A stretch of 64,000 nucleotides of DNA from an uncultured Candidatus Nitrosopumilus sp. GTDB taxonomy: Archaea > Thermoproteota > Nitrososphaeria > Nitrososphaerales > Nitrosopumilaceae. Location: contig CAJQRN010000013.1 of assembly GCA_905612295.1 (NCBI GenBank), positions 21,148 through 85,147 of the forward strand. Reading direction: 5' to 3'. Of the stretch, positions 1 to 8,911 are shown piece by piece. The notes under the pieces were generated by a model. That model worked only from the letters and a program-made list of their open reading frames with translations. It ran no database searches and was not told the origin of the DNA. Both the position numbers and the translations under genes were made by a program. How positions within the stretch are numbered: position 1 is the stretch's first letter; every line of letters begins with the position of its first letter.

Positions 1-204
1 TTTTTAAATAGACTTGTTTCTTCTGTTGGTACTTTTGTTTTTGTTACTATTCTTGTTTTAAGTTTTACAAAATCTGATCCTACTTCCTCTGGTGTATTTT
101 TGTATACTTTTTATCAGGCTGGAATTGTTGGTGGTGCATTTTATGCTATGAATAAATTAACTAAAGACAAAAACATGATGTCCGATTTCTCGAATGGATA
201 TTAA
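1..204 (+). CDS. C-terminal part of a membrane protein (5' end outside window)
   Basis: An open frame runs in from the left edge and stops at TAA 202-204, leaving 67 residues. A hydrophobic stretch (GTFVFVTILVLSF) is followed by a polar linker and a second apolar, glycine-rich stretch (FYQAGIVGGAFYAM), then a charged tail. This suggests two membrane segments close to the C-terminus of an integral membrane protein. The start and most of the protein are not visible, so no family is assigned. Confidence 0.6.
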   Translation, partial: FLNRLVSSVGTFVFVTILVLSFTKSDPTSSGVFLYTFYQAGIVGGAFYAMNKLTKDKNMMSDFSNGY

Positions 205-272
205 ATTTTTTAATTTAATTCTCTCTTAATTTTATACATAGTTTTAATTTCTAGTGATACTATACATTTTCT

Positions 273-611
273 ATGGGCTTTCTAGATAAAATCAAAAAAA
301 GTATTGAATTAAAACAACGTATGCCTAATGATGAATCTATTAAAAAAGTTGAGAATAAAATAATGGAATTAAAAAAGACATTAGAAAAAAATCCTAATGA
401 CTCTAAAATTATTAGTAAATTATACATGTGCTATGTTGAAATATCTGAGACTGAAAAAAAAATTGAATGTCTAAAAAAACTATCACAACTTTTGCCTAAT
501 GATTTTTATTCATTTCAACAACTTGCAGATATCTATCTAAATGAATTTGGAGATATTAAACAAGCAAAAATTTATCAAAATCAAGCTAATGATATCAAAA
601 ACTCTTTCTAG
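273..611 (+). CDS. small TPR-like helical protein
   Basis: The 112-residue product is lysine-rich at its start and then has two helical repeats of TPR character: a NPND turn near residues 40-43, a helix ending in ECLKKLSQLLPND near 65-77, then FYSFQQLADIYLNEFGDIKQAKIY. The alternating small and aromatic residues with a proline at the repeat boundary are typical of tetratricopeptide hairpins, which bind other proteins. There is no signal peptide, so it is likely cytosolic. The specific partner cannot be read from the sequence. Confidence 0.7.
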   Translation: MGFLDKIKKSIELKQRMPNDESIKKVENKIMELKKTLEKNPNDSKIISKLYMCYVEISETEKKIECLKKLSQLLPNDFYSFQQLADIYLNEFGDIKQAKIYQNQANDIKNSF

Positions 612-632
612 TTTTTTAATTATGTGTATGAC

Positions 633-881
633 TTAGTTGTCTAAATCTACGTATATTCCTGAAATTTCAGTGTTGATTCTATCCCAGTATATTTCACATC
701 CGTCTGTTTTGAAATCATTTGCCTTGCATTCATTGAAATGTGCTGTACTGTCTCTGGACATATTATCTGCAAATAAAACATCCTCGCCTATTGCTACTCC
801 CATTATTAGAATTGCCACTAAACTAGCTGAAACAAGAATCATAGAATATCCTACGCCTCTCATATTTTTAGGATCTTTCAT
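633..881 (-). CDS. small single-pass membrane protein
   Basis: The product is 82 residues, with one hydrophobic helix at about residues 12-33 (YSMILVSASLVAILIMGVA), preceded by basic residues (N-terminus inside), then a polar domain holding two cysteines (C52 and C62) that would lie outside. A TATA-like GATTAAATTC lies just upstream on this strand, about the right distance for a leaderless mRNA. The opposite strand also has an open frame of similar size, but it lacks a coherent protein profile. No family recognised. Confidence 0.6.
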   Translation of the reverse strand: MKDPKNMRGVGYSMILVSASLVAILIMGVAIGEDVLFADNMSRDSTAHFNECKANDFKTDGCEIYWDRINTEISGIYVDLDN

Positions 882-998
882 TTATGTGGAATCGAAAACC
901 CTTGAATTTAATCTTTTCAAGTCTGCCTTTTAGTCTTCGATCTTTGACACTAGTATGTTTTTTCCGATAAAAAGAAAAGAGAGTACTTTGAAGTAAAC

Positions 999-1502
999 TT
1001 GTTGAGTATTCAAATTCTACAATATGAATTTCTTGGTCCTATACCAATTACTGAATGGGGTCCTCCAATGGAAAAATTGATTTATTTGATTTTATCTCGA
1101 AACAAGGATAAATTTGATATAATTTATGCTGGAGATTGTCAAAAAACTGATGATAAATCATTTTTCACTGATCATGATAAATTTCAATGCTGGCTTAAAC
1201 AATCTGGATCTGAACAATCTTTACATCTTGCAATTTTACCGTTGTTTGATTCTAGTGATAAAAAAAGATTAAATATAATTCAAAAAATACTGTCTCAATA
1301 CAAACCACATTGCAATTCTGATGATATAGTTAAACCAAAACCTGATTATGTTGTAAGAGTTTCAGAGGAACCTAATGTGGATTCTGATAAGATAATTTGT
1401 GCATGTTGTGGTTCTGAAATGAATTTAGAAAAAAGTCTTGAAAAATCTAATCTTTATCGTTGTACTGGTTGTGGATTAAGTGACACTAGACTTAATTCTT
1501 AA
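999..1502 (+). CDS. hypothetical protein with C-terminal zinc ribbon
   Basis: This 167-residue protein starts at a TTG. Residues 1-115 form a mixed alpha/beta domain that I do not recognise, with a conserved-looking ITEWGPPMEKLIY segment. Residues 130-162 carry two CxxC knuckles (CACCGSE and YRCTGCG), a four-cysteine zinc ribbon. Such ribbons bind nucleic acid or proteins. It converges with the gene on the other strand, the two ends overlapping by about 11 bases. The function is unknown. Confidence 0.7.
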   Translation: MLSIQILQYEFLGPIPITEWGPPMEKLIYLILSRNKDKFDIIYAGDCQKTDDKSFFTDHDKFQCWLKQSGSEQSLHLAILPLFDSSDKKRLNIIQKILSQYKPHCNSDDIVKPKPDYVVRVSEEPNVDSDKIICACCGSEMNLEKSLEKSNLYRCTGCGLSDTRLNS

Positions 1503-1725
1503 CTTTATTTTGCACATCAAATAACTGCAATGTTAACAAATCTATTGCTTTTTTCAAATGCTGAAATTCATTAATTGAATGCATTTGCCCTTCTACTAAT
1601 GCTCTCATGACTTTTACTGAACTTTTTTGATGTTCATCTGATGCAACAATTTCCATTGCATTTAATTTTGATAATAAATTGTCTAAATCTTTAATCATTT
1701 CATCTGATGGTTTGTGTTTATCCAT
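1492..1725 (-). CDS. small helical hypothetical protein
   Basis: The 77-residue product is strongly helical, with heptad-like spacing of leucine, isoleucine and methionine (MIKDLDNLLSKLNAMEIV, and later FQHLKKAIDLLTLQLFDVQNKV), so it probably forms a coiled-coil or helical hairpin. No membrane segment, cysteine pair or catalytic motif is seen. Its 3' end overlaps the end of the convergent zinc-ribbon gene. No family recognised. Confidence 0.65.
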   Translation of the reverse strand: MDKHKPSDEMIKDLDNLLSKLNAMEIVASDEHQKSSVKVMRALVEGQMHSINEFQHLKKAIDLLTLQLFDVQNKVKN

Positions 1726-1809
1726 GATTATTCTATTTTTTTTTCGTATATGAATTCTTACAACTACATTTCATTAATACAAAATACATAAAACTTGTGT
1801 AATTTCCTA

Positions 1810-1968
1810 ATGGATATGGGATTCAAAAAAGGTATTAACAAATGTGTAGAATGTGAAAAAAAGCTATCTGAGGATCCAAATGAAACAGGCATGTGTAGTA
1901 AATGTGGTTCAGGTGCTAGAATTGATTCAGAAATACAAAAAGAATTAAGTGATTTGGGAATAATCTAA
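1810..1968 (+). CDS. tiny zinc-ribbon protein (52 aa)
   Basis: ATG at 1810 opens a 52-codon frame ending in TAA. The product has two CxxC pairs (KCVECEKK at about residues 12-15 and MCSKCGSG at about 29-32) separated by 13 residues, a complete four-cysteine zinc site, followed by a short acidic helix. The AT-rich region just upstream fits an archaeal promoter. The motif spacing supports a real gene despite the size. The role is unknown; small zinc ribbons often act in transcription or translation. Confidence 0.65.
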   Translation: MDMGFKKGINKCVECEKKLSEDPNETGMCSKCGSGARIDSEIQKELSDLGII

Positions 1969-1991
1969 AAAAATCTGTATATTGAGAATTA

Positions 1992-2144
1992 TTATAATAA
2001 ATCTTCATCAATTTCTTCAATTGGATTGATAAATTGGTTACATGTGCAATCTGGAATTTTACATTCTCCTAATTTTATCATTAAATTACTTTTTTCATCT
2101 GGAACGTGAACTTCATCTGTATGATGACATTTTTTACAATTCAT
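1992..2144 (-). CDS. tiny Cys/His-rich protein with C-x4-C-x-C motif
   Basis: ATG at 2144 gives a 50-residue product. It begins with MNCKKCHH (CxxCHH), has a polar middle, then ECKIPDCTCNQF, which is C-x4-C-x-C, and an acidic tail. Eight potential metal ligands in 50 residues imply zinc or another soft metal ion. The same C-x4-C-x-C signature recurs in three other tiny proteins of this window (35311-35547, 35548-35643, 36107-36214). It lies just downstream of the zinc alcohol dehydrogenase on the same strand and may be co-transcribed. Confidence 0.65.
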   Translation of the reverse strand: MNCKKCHHTDEVHVPDEKSNLMIKLGECKIPDCTCNQFINPIEEIDEDLL

Positions 2145-2171
2145 TTTGATTTCCTTATTGTATCCCTAAAT

Positions 2172-3206
2172 CTATGGAATTAAAACTGCACGTGCATCTA
2201 TTTTTGAATCTTTTAATTTTTGTAGTGCTTCATTTGCCTTCTCTAAAGGAAATATTTCATAAATTACCTCAATATCATTTTCATCGCATATTTTGATTAC
2301 TTGCTCCATGTCTTTTGTTGATCCTATCAATGTACCTCTAATTGTTTTTTCTTCAAATACACTAAATTCTGGATTCTTACCTATTGTTGCAATTACAATT
2401 ATCCCTCCTTTCTTTACTGATTTTATTGCAGTATCTGTAACGATATCTGCTGGAGCAAATACTATTGCTGCATCTAACAATCCATGTTTTTCTTTCACTT
2501 TGCCTAGAAATTCTTCTTGATCTTTAGAAAATACCATTGTATCTGTTGCACCTAATCTTTTTGCAACATCCAGATGATTTTGTGTTCGTGAGAATGCAAC
2601 AACTTTACATTTTTCTATTTTGGCAAATTGTACTGCCATATGGCCAACTCCACCAATTCCAAATATTCCTATTTTTTTATCTAATTTTGGTTCTGCAGCT
2701 TTTACTGCTTTGTATGCCGTTATCCCTGCACAAAATAATGGCGCTGCATATTCTGATTTCATACTATCTGGGACTTTTGTTGCAAAATCTTCTATAACTG
2801 TGATATATTCTGAGTATCCTCCTTTCAGTGTCTCTCCTGTAATTTTTGATGATTCACAAAGATACTCTTTCCCTTCATCACAATATTGACATTTTTTACA
2901 TGCTTCTAGTAATGGCGTTATTCCTGCTCTATCTCCTATTTTGAATTTAGTAACATCCTTTCCAATTTCAATAACTTTTCCAACTAATTCATGTCCTGGA
3001 ACACTTGGCAATGTGTCTGGAATCCCAACATGTTTCCAATCTCCTTCAATTGCATGAAGTTGTGAATGACAAACACCGCAGGCTTCTATTTTTAGTAAAA
3101 TTTCATTAGGTCTTTCAATTTGATGTTTATCGATATTAGTGGGTTTCAAAGGATTTGTTTCAATTTTAGCACATTCTGAAAGTACCATTGCACGCATTTT
3201 TTCCAT
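2172..3206 (-). CDS. zinc-dependent alcohol dehydrogenase (MDR family)
   Basis: The 344-residue medium-chain dehydrogenase/reductase oxidises alcohols or reduces aldehydes with NAD(P). The GroES-like N-terminal domain holds the catalytic zinc ligands C43 (ACGVCHS) and H71 (PGHE). Four cysteines at about 103, 106, 109 and 117 form the structural zinc lobe. A Rossmann motif GIGGVGHMA follows near residue 185. The pattern (CGVCHSQLHAIEGDW) is that of the cinnamyl/AdhA-type subgroup. The methionine at residue 4 is an alternative start. The substrate cannot be inferred. It is probably cytosolic. Confidence 0.9.
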   Translation of the reverse strand: MEKMRAMVLSECAKIETNPLKPTNIDKHQIERPNEILLKIEACGVCHSQLHAIEGDWKHVGIPDTLPSVPGHELVGKVIEIGKDVTKFKIGDRAGITPLLEACKKCQYCDEGKEYLCESSKITGETLKGGYSEYITVIEDFATKVPDSMKSEYAAPLFCAGITAYKAVKAAEPKLDKKIGIFGIGGVGHMAVQFAKIEKCKVVAFSRTQNHLDVAKRLGATDTMVFSKDQEEFLGKVKEKHGLLDAAIVFAPADIVTDTAIKSVKKGGIIVIATIGKNPEFSVFEEKTIRGTLIGSTKDMEQVIKICDENDIEVIYEIFPLEKANEALQKLKDSKIDARAVLIP

Positions 3207-3308
3207 AAATTCTCATTTTCATTATTATATTTAAAACACTGTACTGATTTTATTTCTAAATATTGTAATTAAGATAAGATTTATTTCTAAAATAATATAA
3301 TTCTGTAT

Positions 3309-3542
3309 ATGGCTGATATTACGTCTGAAGATCGTGAGCGAGTTAAATTACTATCTTTAATTTCTTCATCTAAAAATGAATTTGATAAATTATCTTTAGA
3401 ACAATTAGCACGATTAGAAGAACTAGTTAAAAAAAAAGATTATAGTCATGATAAAAAGGCTGATAAAACAAAATCCAAATTTCTTAAAAGAATCAATGTT
3501 AGAATTTATGAAATAACCGAAGGTCGAGGTATTTGGGGTTAA
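3309..3542 (+). CDS. small charged hypothetical protein
   Basis: The product is 77 residues, highly charged, mostly helical in the first 40 residues (DRERVKLLSLISSSKNEFDKLSLEQLARLEELVKKKDYSH), then a basic stretch and a C-terminal RIYEITEGRGIWG. A TATA-like AAATAATATAATT about 20 bases upstream supports leaderless expression. It is divergent from the alcohol dehydrogenase. No known family. Confidence 0.65.
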   Translation: MADITSEDRERVKLLSLISSSKNEFDKLSLEQLARLEELVKKKDYSHDKKADKTKSKFLKRINVRIYEITEGRGIWG

Positions 3543-3710
3543 TTTTTACATCTGGGTACAAACATTTTAATCATTTTGATTAGTTATGGTTGGAATCTAA
3601 TTACTAACTTGAATTATTTTGTCTTACCATTCATTTCTTAACAAATTAGTTATATTTGCCAATTATTCAAAATTATTTTGAAATAAATATTGCCTCAATT
3701 CTTTACTATT

Positions 3711-3836
3711 ATGGATAGAAGAGATATTTTGGTTGCATGTTCAATTATTCTAGTAGGTTCTATTCCTGTAACATTAATGATTCTAGTGGCCAATGGAATT
3801 ATCCACTTACCTCTAAGTGACTTTGGAACTAACTAA
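3711..3836 (+). CDS. single-pass membrane miniprotein (41 aa)
   Basis: ATG at 3711 opens a 41-codon frame. MDRRD is followed by an uninterrupted hydrophobic helix (ILVACSIILVGSIPVTLMILVA) and a short polar tail. The basic N-terminus predicts an inside start. A TATA-like TTGAAATAAATATT lies about 25-30 bases upstream of the ATG, the spacing seen at other genes here. No family recognised; size alone limits certainty. Confidence 0.5.
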   Translation: MDRRDILVACSIILVGSIPVTLMILVANGIIHLPLSDFGTN

Positions 3837-3949
3837 TCCCTTAAATTAATCTAATTTTTAAAAAAGACCTTTTAATTTCCAGCTTGTAAAGTTAGGTCCA
3901 AGCGTATTTTTTTAGAGCAGACTAATTTTAAAAAGATAAGTGGGAAGTA

Positions 3950-4078
3950 ATGAGAAGACAACAAAAACATCTTCTCACTCCATATGTAATGAAATTAGCA
4001 ATTACTTTTAGATTGTTTTCGAATAATAGGTATATGATGAATCTTCAACAAGAGACTAAATCAATAGAATATGTATAA
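3950..4078 (+). CDS. possible basic miniprotein (42 aa)
   Basis: ATG at 3950 opens 42 codons rich in arginine, lysine and glutamine (MRRQQKHLLTPYVMKLAITFRL). AGTGGGAAGTA just before the ATG is a weak ribosome-site match at best. It fills an otherwise gene-free interval before the DUF255 gene. Composition is compatible with an RNA- or DNA-binding peptide, but there is no motif that decides it, and it could be chance. Confidence 0.3.
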   Translation: MRRQQKHLLTPYVMKLAITFRLFSNNRYMMNLQQETKSIEYV

Positions 4079-4125
4079 AGAAAGAAAATTGTTACTTATT
4101 TTTTGATACATCTAAACTAATTTTG

Positions 4126-4133
4126 TATAAATA
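4126..4133 (+). promoter_or_regulatory. TATA box for the DUF255 gene
   Basis: TATAAATA lies 24-31 bases before the ATG at 4157. Archaeal transcription usually starts about 25 bases after the box, so the mRNA would begin at or next to the start codon (leaderless). This is an inference from spacing and match to the archaeal consensus. Confidence 0.6.
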
Positions 4134-4156
4134 GTGTATTTCGTAATGACTGAATA

Positions 4157-6184
4157 ATGGTTGAAAATAACCTCATACATGAAACTAGTCCTTACTTACT
4201 TCAACATGCAGAAAATCCTGTTAATTGGTATGGTTGGAATGATGAGGCATTACAAAAAGCTAAAGATGAAAATAAACCTATTTTTCTGAGTGTCGGATAT
4301 AGTGCATGTCATTGGTGTCATGTGATGGCACATGAATCATTTGAAAATAATGATGTTGCTGAATTTATGAATGAAAATTTTGTAAACATAAAAGTTGACA
4401 GAGAAGAGCGTCCTGACATAGATGATATTTATCAAAAAGCTTGTCAAATTACAACGGGACAAGGTGGTTGGCCTTTGAGTGTTTTTCTTACACCTGATCA
4501 AAAACCATTCTATGTTGGAACTTATTTTCCTGTATTGGATTCCTATGGCCGACCTGGTTTTGGAAGTATATGTAGACAATTAGCACAAGCATGGAAAGAA
4601 AAACCAAAAGACATTGAAAAATCTGCAGAAAGTTTTATTTATTCATTACAAAAAACAGAAAAAATTACTGTTCCTACAAAATTAGAACGAACTTTACTTG
4701 ATGAAGCTGCAATGAATTTATTTCAATTAGGTGATCCAACATATGGTGGCTTTGGTTCTGCACCAAAATTTCCAAACGCTGCAAATATTTCATTTTTGTT
4801 TAGATATTCTAAGATGGCTAATTTGCCAAAATTTAATGAATTTGCACTAAAAACTTTAAAGAAAATGGCAAAGGGTGGTATTTTTGATCAAATTGGTGGT
4901 GGATTTCATCGATATTCAACTGATGCCCGATGGTTGGTTCCTCATTTTGAAAAAATGCTTTATGATAATGCTCTTATGCCTGTAAATTATTGTGAGGCAT
5001 ATCAAATTACACATGATCCGTTTTATCTTGATATTTTACAAAAAACACTTGATTTTGTTATACGTGAAATGACTTCTTCTGAAGGTGGTTTCTATTCTGC
5101 ATATGATGCAGATTCTGAAGGTGTAGAAGGTAAATTTTATGTTTGGACTAAAAAAGAAATTAAAGAAATTCTTGGAAATGATGCCGATGTTTTCTGTCTA
5201 TACTTTGATGTAACTGATGGTGGAAATTGGGAGGGTAATACCATTTTATGTAATAACCTTAATGTTTCTACGATTGCATTTAATTTTGGAATTTCAGAAC
5301 CAAAAGTACTTGAAATTATAAATTCATGTTCTAAAAAATTATTGGAAGTACGTTCAAAAAGAATTTCTCCTAGTTTGGATGATAAAGTTTTAGTTTCATG
5401 GAATTCATTAATGATAACTGCTTTTGCAAAAGGTTATCGTGTTACAAATGATATTCGATATCTAGATGCCGCTAAAAATTGTATTTCATTTATTGAAAAA
5501 AATCTTTTTGTTGATGGTAATTTATTGAGAACTTACAAAAATAACACTGCAAAAATTAATGGTTATCTTGAGGATTATTCCTATTTTGCTAATGCGTTAT
5601 TGGACGTATTTGAAATTGAACCTAATTCTAAATACCTTGAACTTGCCTTAAAACTAGGTAATCATTTAATTGATCATTTCTGGGATTCAGAAAGTAATAG
5701 TTTCTTTATGACTTCTGATGATCATGAAAAATTAATTATTCGTCCAAAAAGTAATTATGATTTATCACTACCTTCTGGAAATTCTGTTTCATCTTTTGTC
5801 ATGCTAAGATTGTATCATTTGTCTCAAGAACAACTTTTCCTTGACATTTCAATGAAAACCATGGAATCACAGGCACAAACTGCTGCTGAAAACCCATTTG
5901 GATTTGGGTATTTGCTAAATACTATTTCTTTGTATTTGGAAAAACCTACTGAAATTACTATTATAAATTCTGAAAATTCTGAACTTTGTAATTCTTTATT
6001 TAAAAATTATTTACCTAATTCTTTTATGATAACCATTCAAAATTCTGATCAATTAAAAACTCTCTCAAAATATCCTTTCTTTGCTGGAAAATCTTTTGAG
6101 GATAAAACATCTATTTTTATCTGCAAAAATTTTACTTGCTCTTTGCCATTACATACTTTGGATGAAGTAAATTCAACACTCTAG
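4157..6184 (+). CDS. DUF255/YyaL family protein (thioredoxin fold plus six-hairpin glycosidase-like domain)
   Basis: The 675-residue protein belongs to the YyaL/SSP411 family. Residues 1-170 form a thioredoxin-like domain with the family signature [16 protein letters not shown] and a CHWCH pair (C51, C54) preceded by VGYSA. The rest is an alpha/alpha barrel resembling N-acylglucosamine 2-epimerase/cellobiose-active folds, with [17 protein letters not shown] and [12 protein letters not shown] motifs near 238-275 that are diagnostic. The length is normal for the family. The biochemical role remains poorly defined; redox or sugar-related functions have been proposed. There is no signal peptide, so it is cytosolic. 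Confidence 0.9.
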   Translation: MVENNLIHETSPYLLQHAENPVNWYGWNDEALQKAKDENKPIFLSVGYSACHWCHVMAHESFENNDVAEFMNENFVNIKVDREERPDIDDIYQKACQITTGQGGWPLSVFLTPDQKPFYVGTYFPVLDSYGRPGFGSICRQLAQAWKEKPKDIEKSAESFIYSLQKTEKITVPTKLERTLLDEAAMNLFQLGDPTYGGFGSAPKFPNAANISFLFRYSKMANLPKFNEFALKTLKKMAKGGIFDQIGGGFHRYSTDARWLVPHFEKMLYDNALMPVNYCEAYQITHDPFYLDILQKTLDFVIREMTSSEGGFYSAYDADSEGVEGKFYVWTKKEIKEILGNDADVFCLYFDVTDGGNWEGNTILCNNLNVSTIAFNFGISEPKVLEIINSCSKKLLEVRSKRISPSLDDKVLVSWNSLMITAFAKGYRVTNDIRYLDAAKNCISFIEKNLFVDGNLLRTYKNNTAKINGYLEDYSYFANALLDVFEIEPNSKYLELALKLGNHLIDHFWDSESNSFFMTSDDHEKLIIRPKSNYDLSLPSGNSVSSFVMLRLYHLSQEQLFLDISMKTMESQAQTAAENPFGFGYLLNTISLYLEKPTEITIINSENSELCNSLFKNYLPNSFMITIQNSDQLKTLSKYPFFAGKSFEDKTSIFICKNFTCSLPLHTLDEVNSTL

Positions 6185-6501
6185 ATTATTTTCAAGTTTA
6201 CGTCTATAATGCTACCTACTTGTGGTCTACCCATACCATCATATCTTGATTTTGGCATTGCTATTGTAATTTGTGTTTGTTGATACGATTTAATATTTAC
6301 AGTTGGCTGTGCTTGTAAAATTGCTTCTAACAATGGCATTACTTGTTCTTTTGTTTCTGCATCTAATTTTTTAGAAACATTTTCTATAATCATTTGTTTC
6401 TGTGAAATTGGTTCTGTAGATATATTTTCAATTAATGTCAATTGAATTATTTGGCCATTATCTACAATTTGTGTAATTTTAAATTCATTTATTGCAGACA
6501 T
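6181..6501 (-). CDS. hypothetical protein, 106 aa
   Basis: The protein is mostly beta-stranded at both ends ([54 protein letters not shown]) with a central helix containing [14 protein letters not shown]. The C-terminal PxxGSIIDV resembles the edge of an OB-like or small beta-barrel fold, though I cannot name it. It is convergent with the DUF255 gene, overlapping by about four bases. It may share a unit with the miniprotein just upstream. Confidence 0.6.
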   Translation of the reverse strand: MSAINEFKITQIVDNGQIIQLTLIENISTEPISQKQMIIENVSKKLDAETKEQVMPLLEAILQAQPTVNIKSYQQTQITIAMPKSRYDGMGRPQVGSIIDVNLKII

Positions 6502-6532
6502 TATTTTATGACGTTCTCCTTATGATTTATCT

Positions 6533-6625
6533 TTAACGAATTGAAAAATATAATGCAATAACTGCAGTTGCTACAGCTGATGTTACCCCTAAACCAAAAA
6601 TAATCTTACTACCGTCTATCTTCAT
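6533..6625 (-). CDS. single-pass membrane miniprotein (30 aa)
   Basis: ATG at 6625 opens a 30-codon frame: MKIDGSK, a hydrophobic helix (IIFGLGVTSAVATAVIALYF), and a short SIR tail. Its codon use is typical of the region, and it lies on the same strand as, and 31 bases ahead of, the 106-residue gene. The pattern (positive start, one apolar helix, stop) is common among membrane miniproteins, but a chance frame cannot be excluded. Confidence 0.4.
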   Translation of the reverse strand: MKIDGSKIIFGLGVTSAVATAVIALYFSIR

Positions 6626-6739
6626 GATGTATTTTTTTTATAATTCAAATTAAACTGTACTGATTTTCAAATTAATTTAATTTTAATTTATTACCACTAT
6701 TTTTTTATATTTATGCCTAATTTTGATTTAAATTATAAT

Positions 6740-7054
6740 TTAATCTATTTTTTCTTTAGTTACGTTGTCTATTTTTGTTTCCCCTAAGATTGATTTTTTA
6801 ATTAGTATTGCATTTTTTTTAATTATTTGATTAAATTCATTCATATCTTCTAAACTAGGTGTTTGTTGCTGATTTTGATATGTTTGTAGAAATCCTGAAT
6901 ATACACATCCTGTAATTATTCCAAATACTGTGTCTGAAATTGATTCTACTTCTGGAAGAAAATTCTCTGCAATTTGTTTATATGATTCAGATTCACTAAT
7001 GTAATATTCAATTAGACTATTAACAAATTCTTTATTCTCTTTTGATATTACCAT
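6740..7054 (-). CDS. hypothetical helical protein, 104 aa
   Basis: The 104-residue acidic protein is predicted all-helical: NKEFVNSLIEYYISESESYKQIAENFLPEVESISDTVFGIITGCVYSGFLQTYQ, then a loop and FNQIIKKNAILIKKSIL. The pattern of aromatic and aliphatic residues suggests a small helical bundle. It contains one cysteine and no recognised motif. It begins at ATG preceded by an AT-rich stretch, and there is no close same-strand neighbour. Confidence 0.6.
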   Translation of the reverse strand: MVISKENKEFVNSLIEYYISESESYKQIAENFLPEVESISDTVFGIITGCVYSGFLQTYQNQQQTPSLEDMNEFNQIIKKNAILIKKSILGETKIDNVTKEKID

Positions 7055-7252
7055 ATCTTTACATTAATTCTTAGTTTATTTAATTATTTTTTTAAAATGA
7101 CAAACTTATCTAAATGATGATTTTATTCTGAATTTTGTTAGGATATCTTTCCTTCCTAAATAAGAAAATCTTTGAGATAAATTAAGAAACAAACTTTAGC
7201 TCTACAATCTGTGCGTCAGTTAAATTAAATTCAAAAATTAATTTGGTTTGAA

Positions 7253-7393
7253 ATGGCAACACAGGCAACTGAAATTGATGTTAGTTGTATATGCTATGGC
7301 AACAAATTCTTCAATCTCACTGTATATGATATTAGAAATTCTAAATCCTCTGTATTACTTTGTACTAGTCATGTAACACAAAAATATTTTTAA
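7253..7393 (+). CDS. possible small Cys-containing protein (46 aa)
   Basis: ATG at 7253 opens 46 codons: MATQATEIDVSCICYGNKFF, then alternating polar and aliphatic residues (LTVYDIR, SSVLLCTSHVTQ) that look like beta strands. CxC at 12-14 and a later CTSH could bind metal. It lies in a 680-base interval otherwise holding only one more tiny gene. No upstream ribosome site is evident; AT-rich promoter-like sequence is present. Confidence 0.35.
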   Translation: MATQATEIDVSCICYGNKFFNLTVYDIRNSKSSVLLCTSHVTQKYF

Positions 7394-7525
7394 AAGATAT
7401 TTTGAAGTTAAAATGCTGGATAAAAAATTAGTACACTCCCATACTTTTTAGTTCTATTTTACTTTCATTTTATGTGCCTATCTAAAATTGTAATGTAAAA
7501 ATAGGCTGTTATCTTTTATTTTATT

Positions 7526-7657
7526 ATGGATATTAATGAAATACTTACTAGGGAACGAGATTCCTTACGAGATGAAAATATTGAACTCCGAAAACGAATT
7601 AATGAACTTGAAGTATCTTTGCAAGAAGCCTTGAATTTATTTGAAAACAACAATTAA
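7526..7657 (+). CDS. coiled-coil miniprotein (43 aa)
   Basis: ATG at 7526 opens a 43-codon frame giving an almost purely helical, strongly charged peptide (ILTRERDSLRDENIELRKRINELEVSLQEAL). Leucine/isoleucine recurs at heptad a and d positions, a leucine-zipper-like coiled coil that would dimerise. This amphipathic regularity is unlikely by chance. It precedes, with about 77 bases between, the 156-residue gene on the same strand. Confidence 0.55.
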   Translation: MDINEILTRERDSLRDENIELRKRINELEVSLQEALNLFENNN

Positions 7658-7700
7658 TTTTTTTAATTACCTGCACTTTTAGTAATTCTGAAAATTATAT

Positions 7701-7710
7701 TTTTAAATAA
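7701..7710 (+). promoter_or_regulatory. TATA-like box for gene at 7735
   Basis: TTTTAAATAA lies about 25-34 bases before the ATG at 7735, the spacing expected for a leaderless archaeal transcript. It is called on position and composition only. Confidence 0.45.
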
Positions 7711-7734
7711 ACATTTAGTAATCAGTATTTCTGT

Positions 7735-8205
7735 ATGTTTTCCTTGGCATCATGGAAATTAGAGTTTGAAGATGGGTATTTTCGAATATATGATTCTAAA
7801 AAATTAGTTGCTGGTTATTTTGATCCTGATTATGGTGATCTTTCTACTGTAAAAGATCCTGAGGATGTTATTCTATCTAAAATAAAAAACCATGATGTAA
7901 TCTTGGGTGGCATGCTGATGATTCCTCTTGTTAAATTCAAATTATTTGATACTGATTTGAATACTGTTCTTTCTGAAGTAAAACAAAATATCTCTCGTGT
8001 ATCTGTTCATTTAGAAAAATGGACTACTTTTCTTTCTGAAATACATAACACTCGTCATTTTATTGGAATTTCTCATACTGATCAAGATATGTTGACTATG
8101 ACTTTTCCTGTAAAATTTTCAAAACCTACTATTCTTGAAAAGTCTAAGTTGTTAGATGAAGTTTATCCTATTTTGAGTTTATTAGAAAAATCTGAATTAC
8201 TATAG
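7735..8205 (+). CDS. hypothetical protein, 156 aa
   Basis: The soluble 156-residue protein has a beta-rich start (SWKLEFEDGYFRIYDSKKLVAGYFDPDYGDL) and helices later. The aspartate-rich turn AGYFDPDYGDL and the HDVILGGMLMIPLVKF segment are notable, but I recognise no family. No signal peptide or membrane helix. It is convergent with the next gene, with about 16 bases between their stops. Confidence 0.65.
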   Translation: MFSLASWKLEFEDGYFRIYDSKKLVAGYFDPDYGDLSTVKDPEDVILSKIKNHDVILGGMLMIPLVKFKLFDTDLNTVLSEVKQNISRVSVHLEKWTTFLSEIHNTRHFIGISHTDQDMLTMTFPVKFSKPTILEKSKLLDEVYPILSLLEKSELL

Positions 8206-8221
8206 TTTTAATATTTTTTAT

Positions 8222-8911
8222 TTATGGCATGTGTTGTATTTTCCATTCTTTTGCTTCATTGTTACAATCAAACCATTCTATTTCTATTTGATTAGAATCA
8301 AATTCTCCTGATTCATTTCTAAACTGTTCACTGCACTGTTTTTGCATTTTTTCATACACTTGTAGTACTTTTTGTGGTGATACTCCCTGTGGCTCTTCAA
8401 ATTTTTCTCCACCTTCATAATATTTTATGCCTACTTTTGCTGTTTGAAATTCAACTAAACCTAGATTTTGATATTCATATGATTCTTGGAATAGTGCATC
8501 TGATCTAATTTTAGCCGATTCATCTCCTGTTTCTATCCATTGAATAAATTGTAAATCACTTTCTAGTTGAGTCTCAGCTGAAATTTTTAATAATGCTACT
8601 GAACTATTGAATAATTCTGGTGGTGTTAATTCATCATACTTTGATATATTTTTTTTAAAATTGTCTACATGAATTTTATAAAAATTTAACAATTCTATTT
8701 TTGAAATGTCTCCTTCTACCCATTTTATTTTTTCCGAATAAAATTTTTCTTGAATGTCTGAAATATTATTTTCTATTTGATTTAATTCATTTCCAAATTG
8801 CAATCCTTTTTGTTTTGTAATGTCTACTGAATAATTATATGCAATAATTGAACCGATTATTAAAATGGCAATAGTAAGAATGCTAATATTTTGAATTTTC
8901 TTTTTTTTCAA
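8222..8911 (-). CDS. membrane-anchored helical protein
   Basis: The 229-residue protein begins with a basic segment (MKKKKIQN), one hydrophobic helix at about 8-25 (ISILTIAILIIGSIIAYNY), and then a long helical extracytoplasmic domain (about residues 30-160) rich in glutamate, lysine and asparagine. Two cysteines near the C-terminus (EKMQKQCSEQF and WFDCNNEAKEW) may form a disulfide. Its start overlaps the stop of the upstream 96-residue gene by four bases (ATGA), so the two are translated together. No family recognised. Confidence 0.65.
   Translation of the reverse strand: MKKKKIQNISILTIAILIIGSIIAYNYSVDITKQKGLQFGNELNQIENNISDIQEKFYSEKIKWVEGDISKIELLNFYKIHVDNFKKNISKYDELTPPELFNSSVALLKISAETQLESDLQFIQWIETGDESAKIRSDALFQESYEYQNLGLVEFQTAKVGIKYYEGGEKFEEPQGVSPQKVLQVYEKMQKQCSEQFRNESGEFDSNQIEIEWFDCNNEAKEWKIQHMP

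Noticed and set aside
637-933. 98-codon plus-strand frame opposite the small membrane protein
   Set aside because: It is antisense to a better candidate that has a clean membrane helix and basic N-terminus. The plus-strand product lacks a coherent profile.
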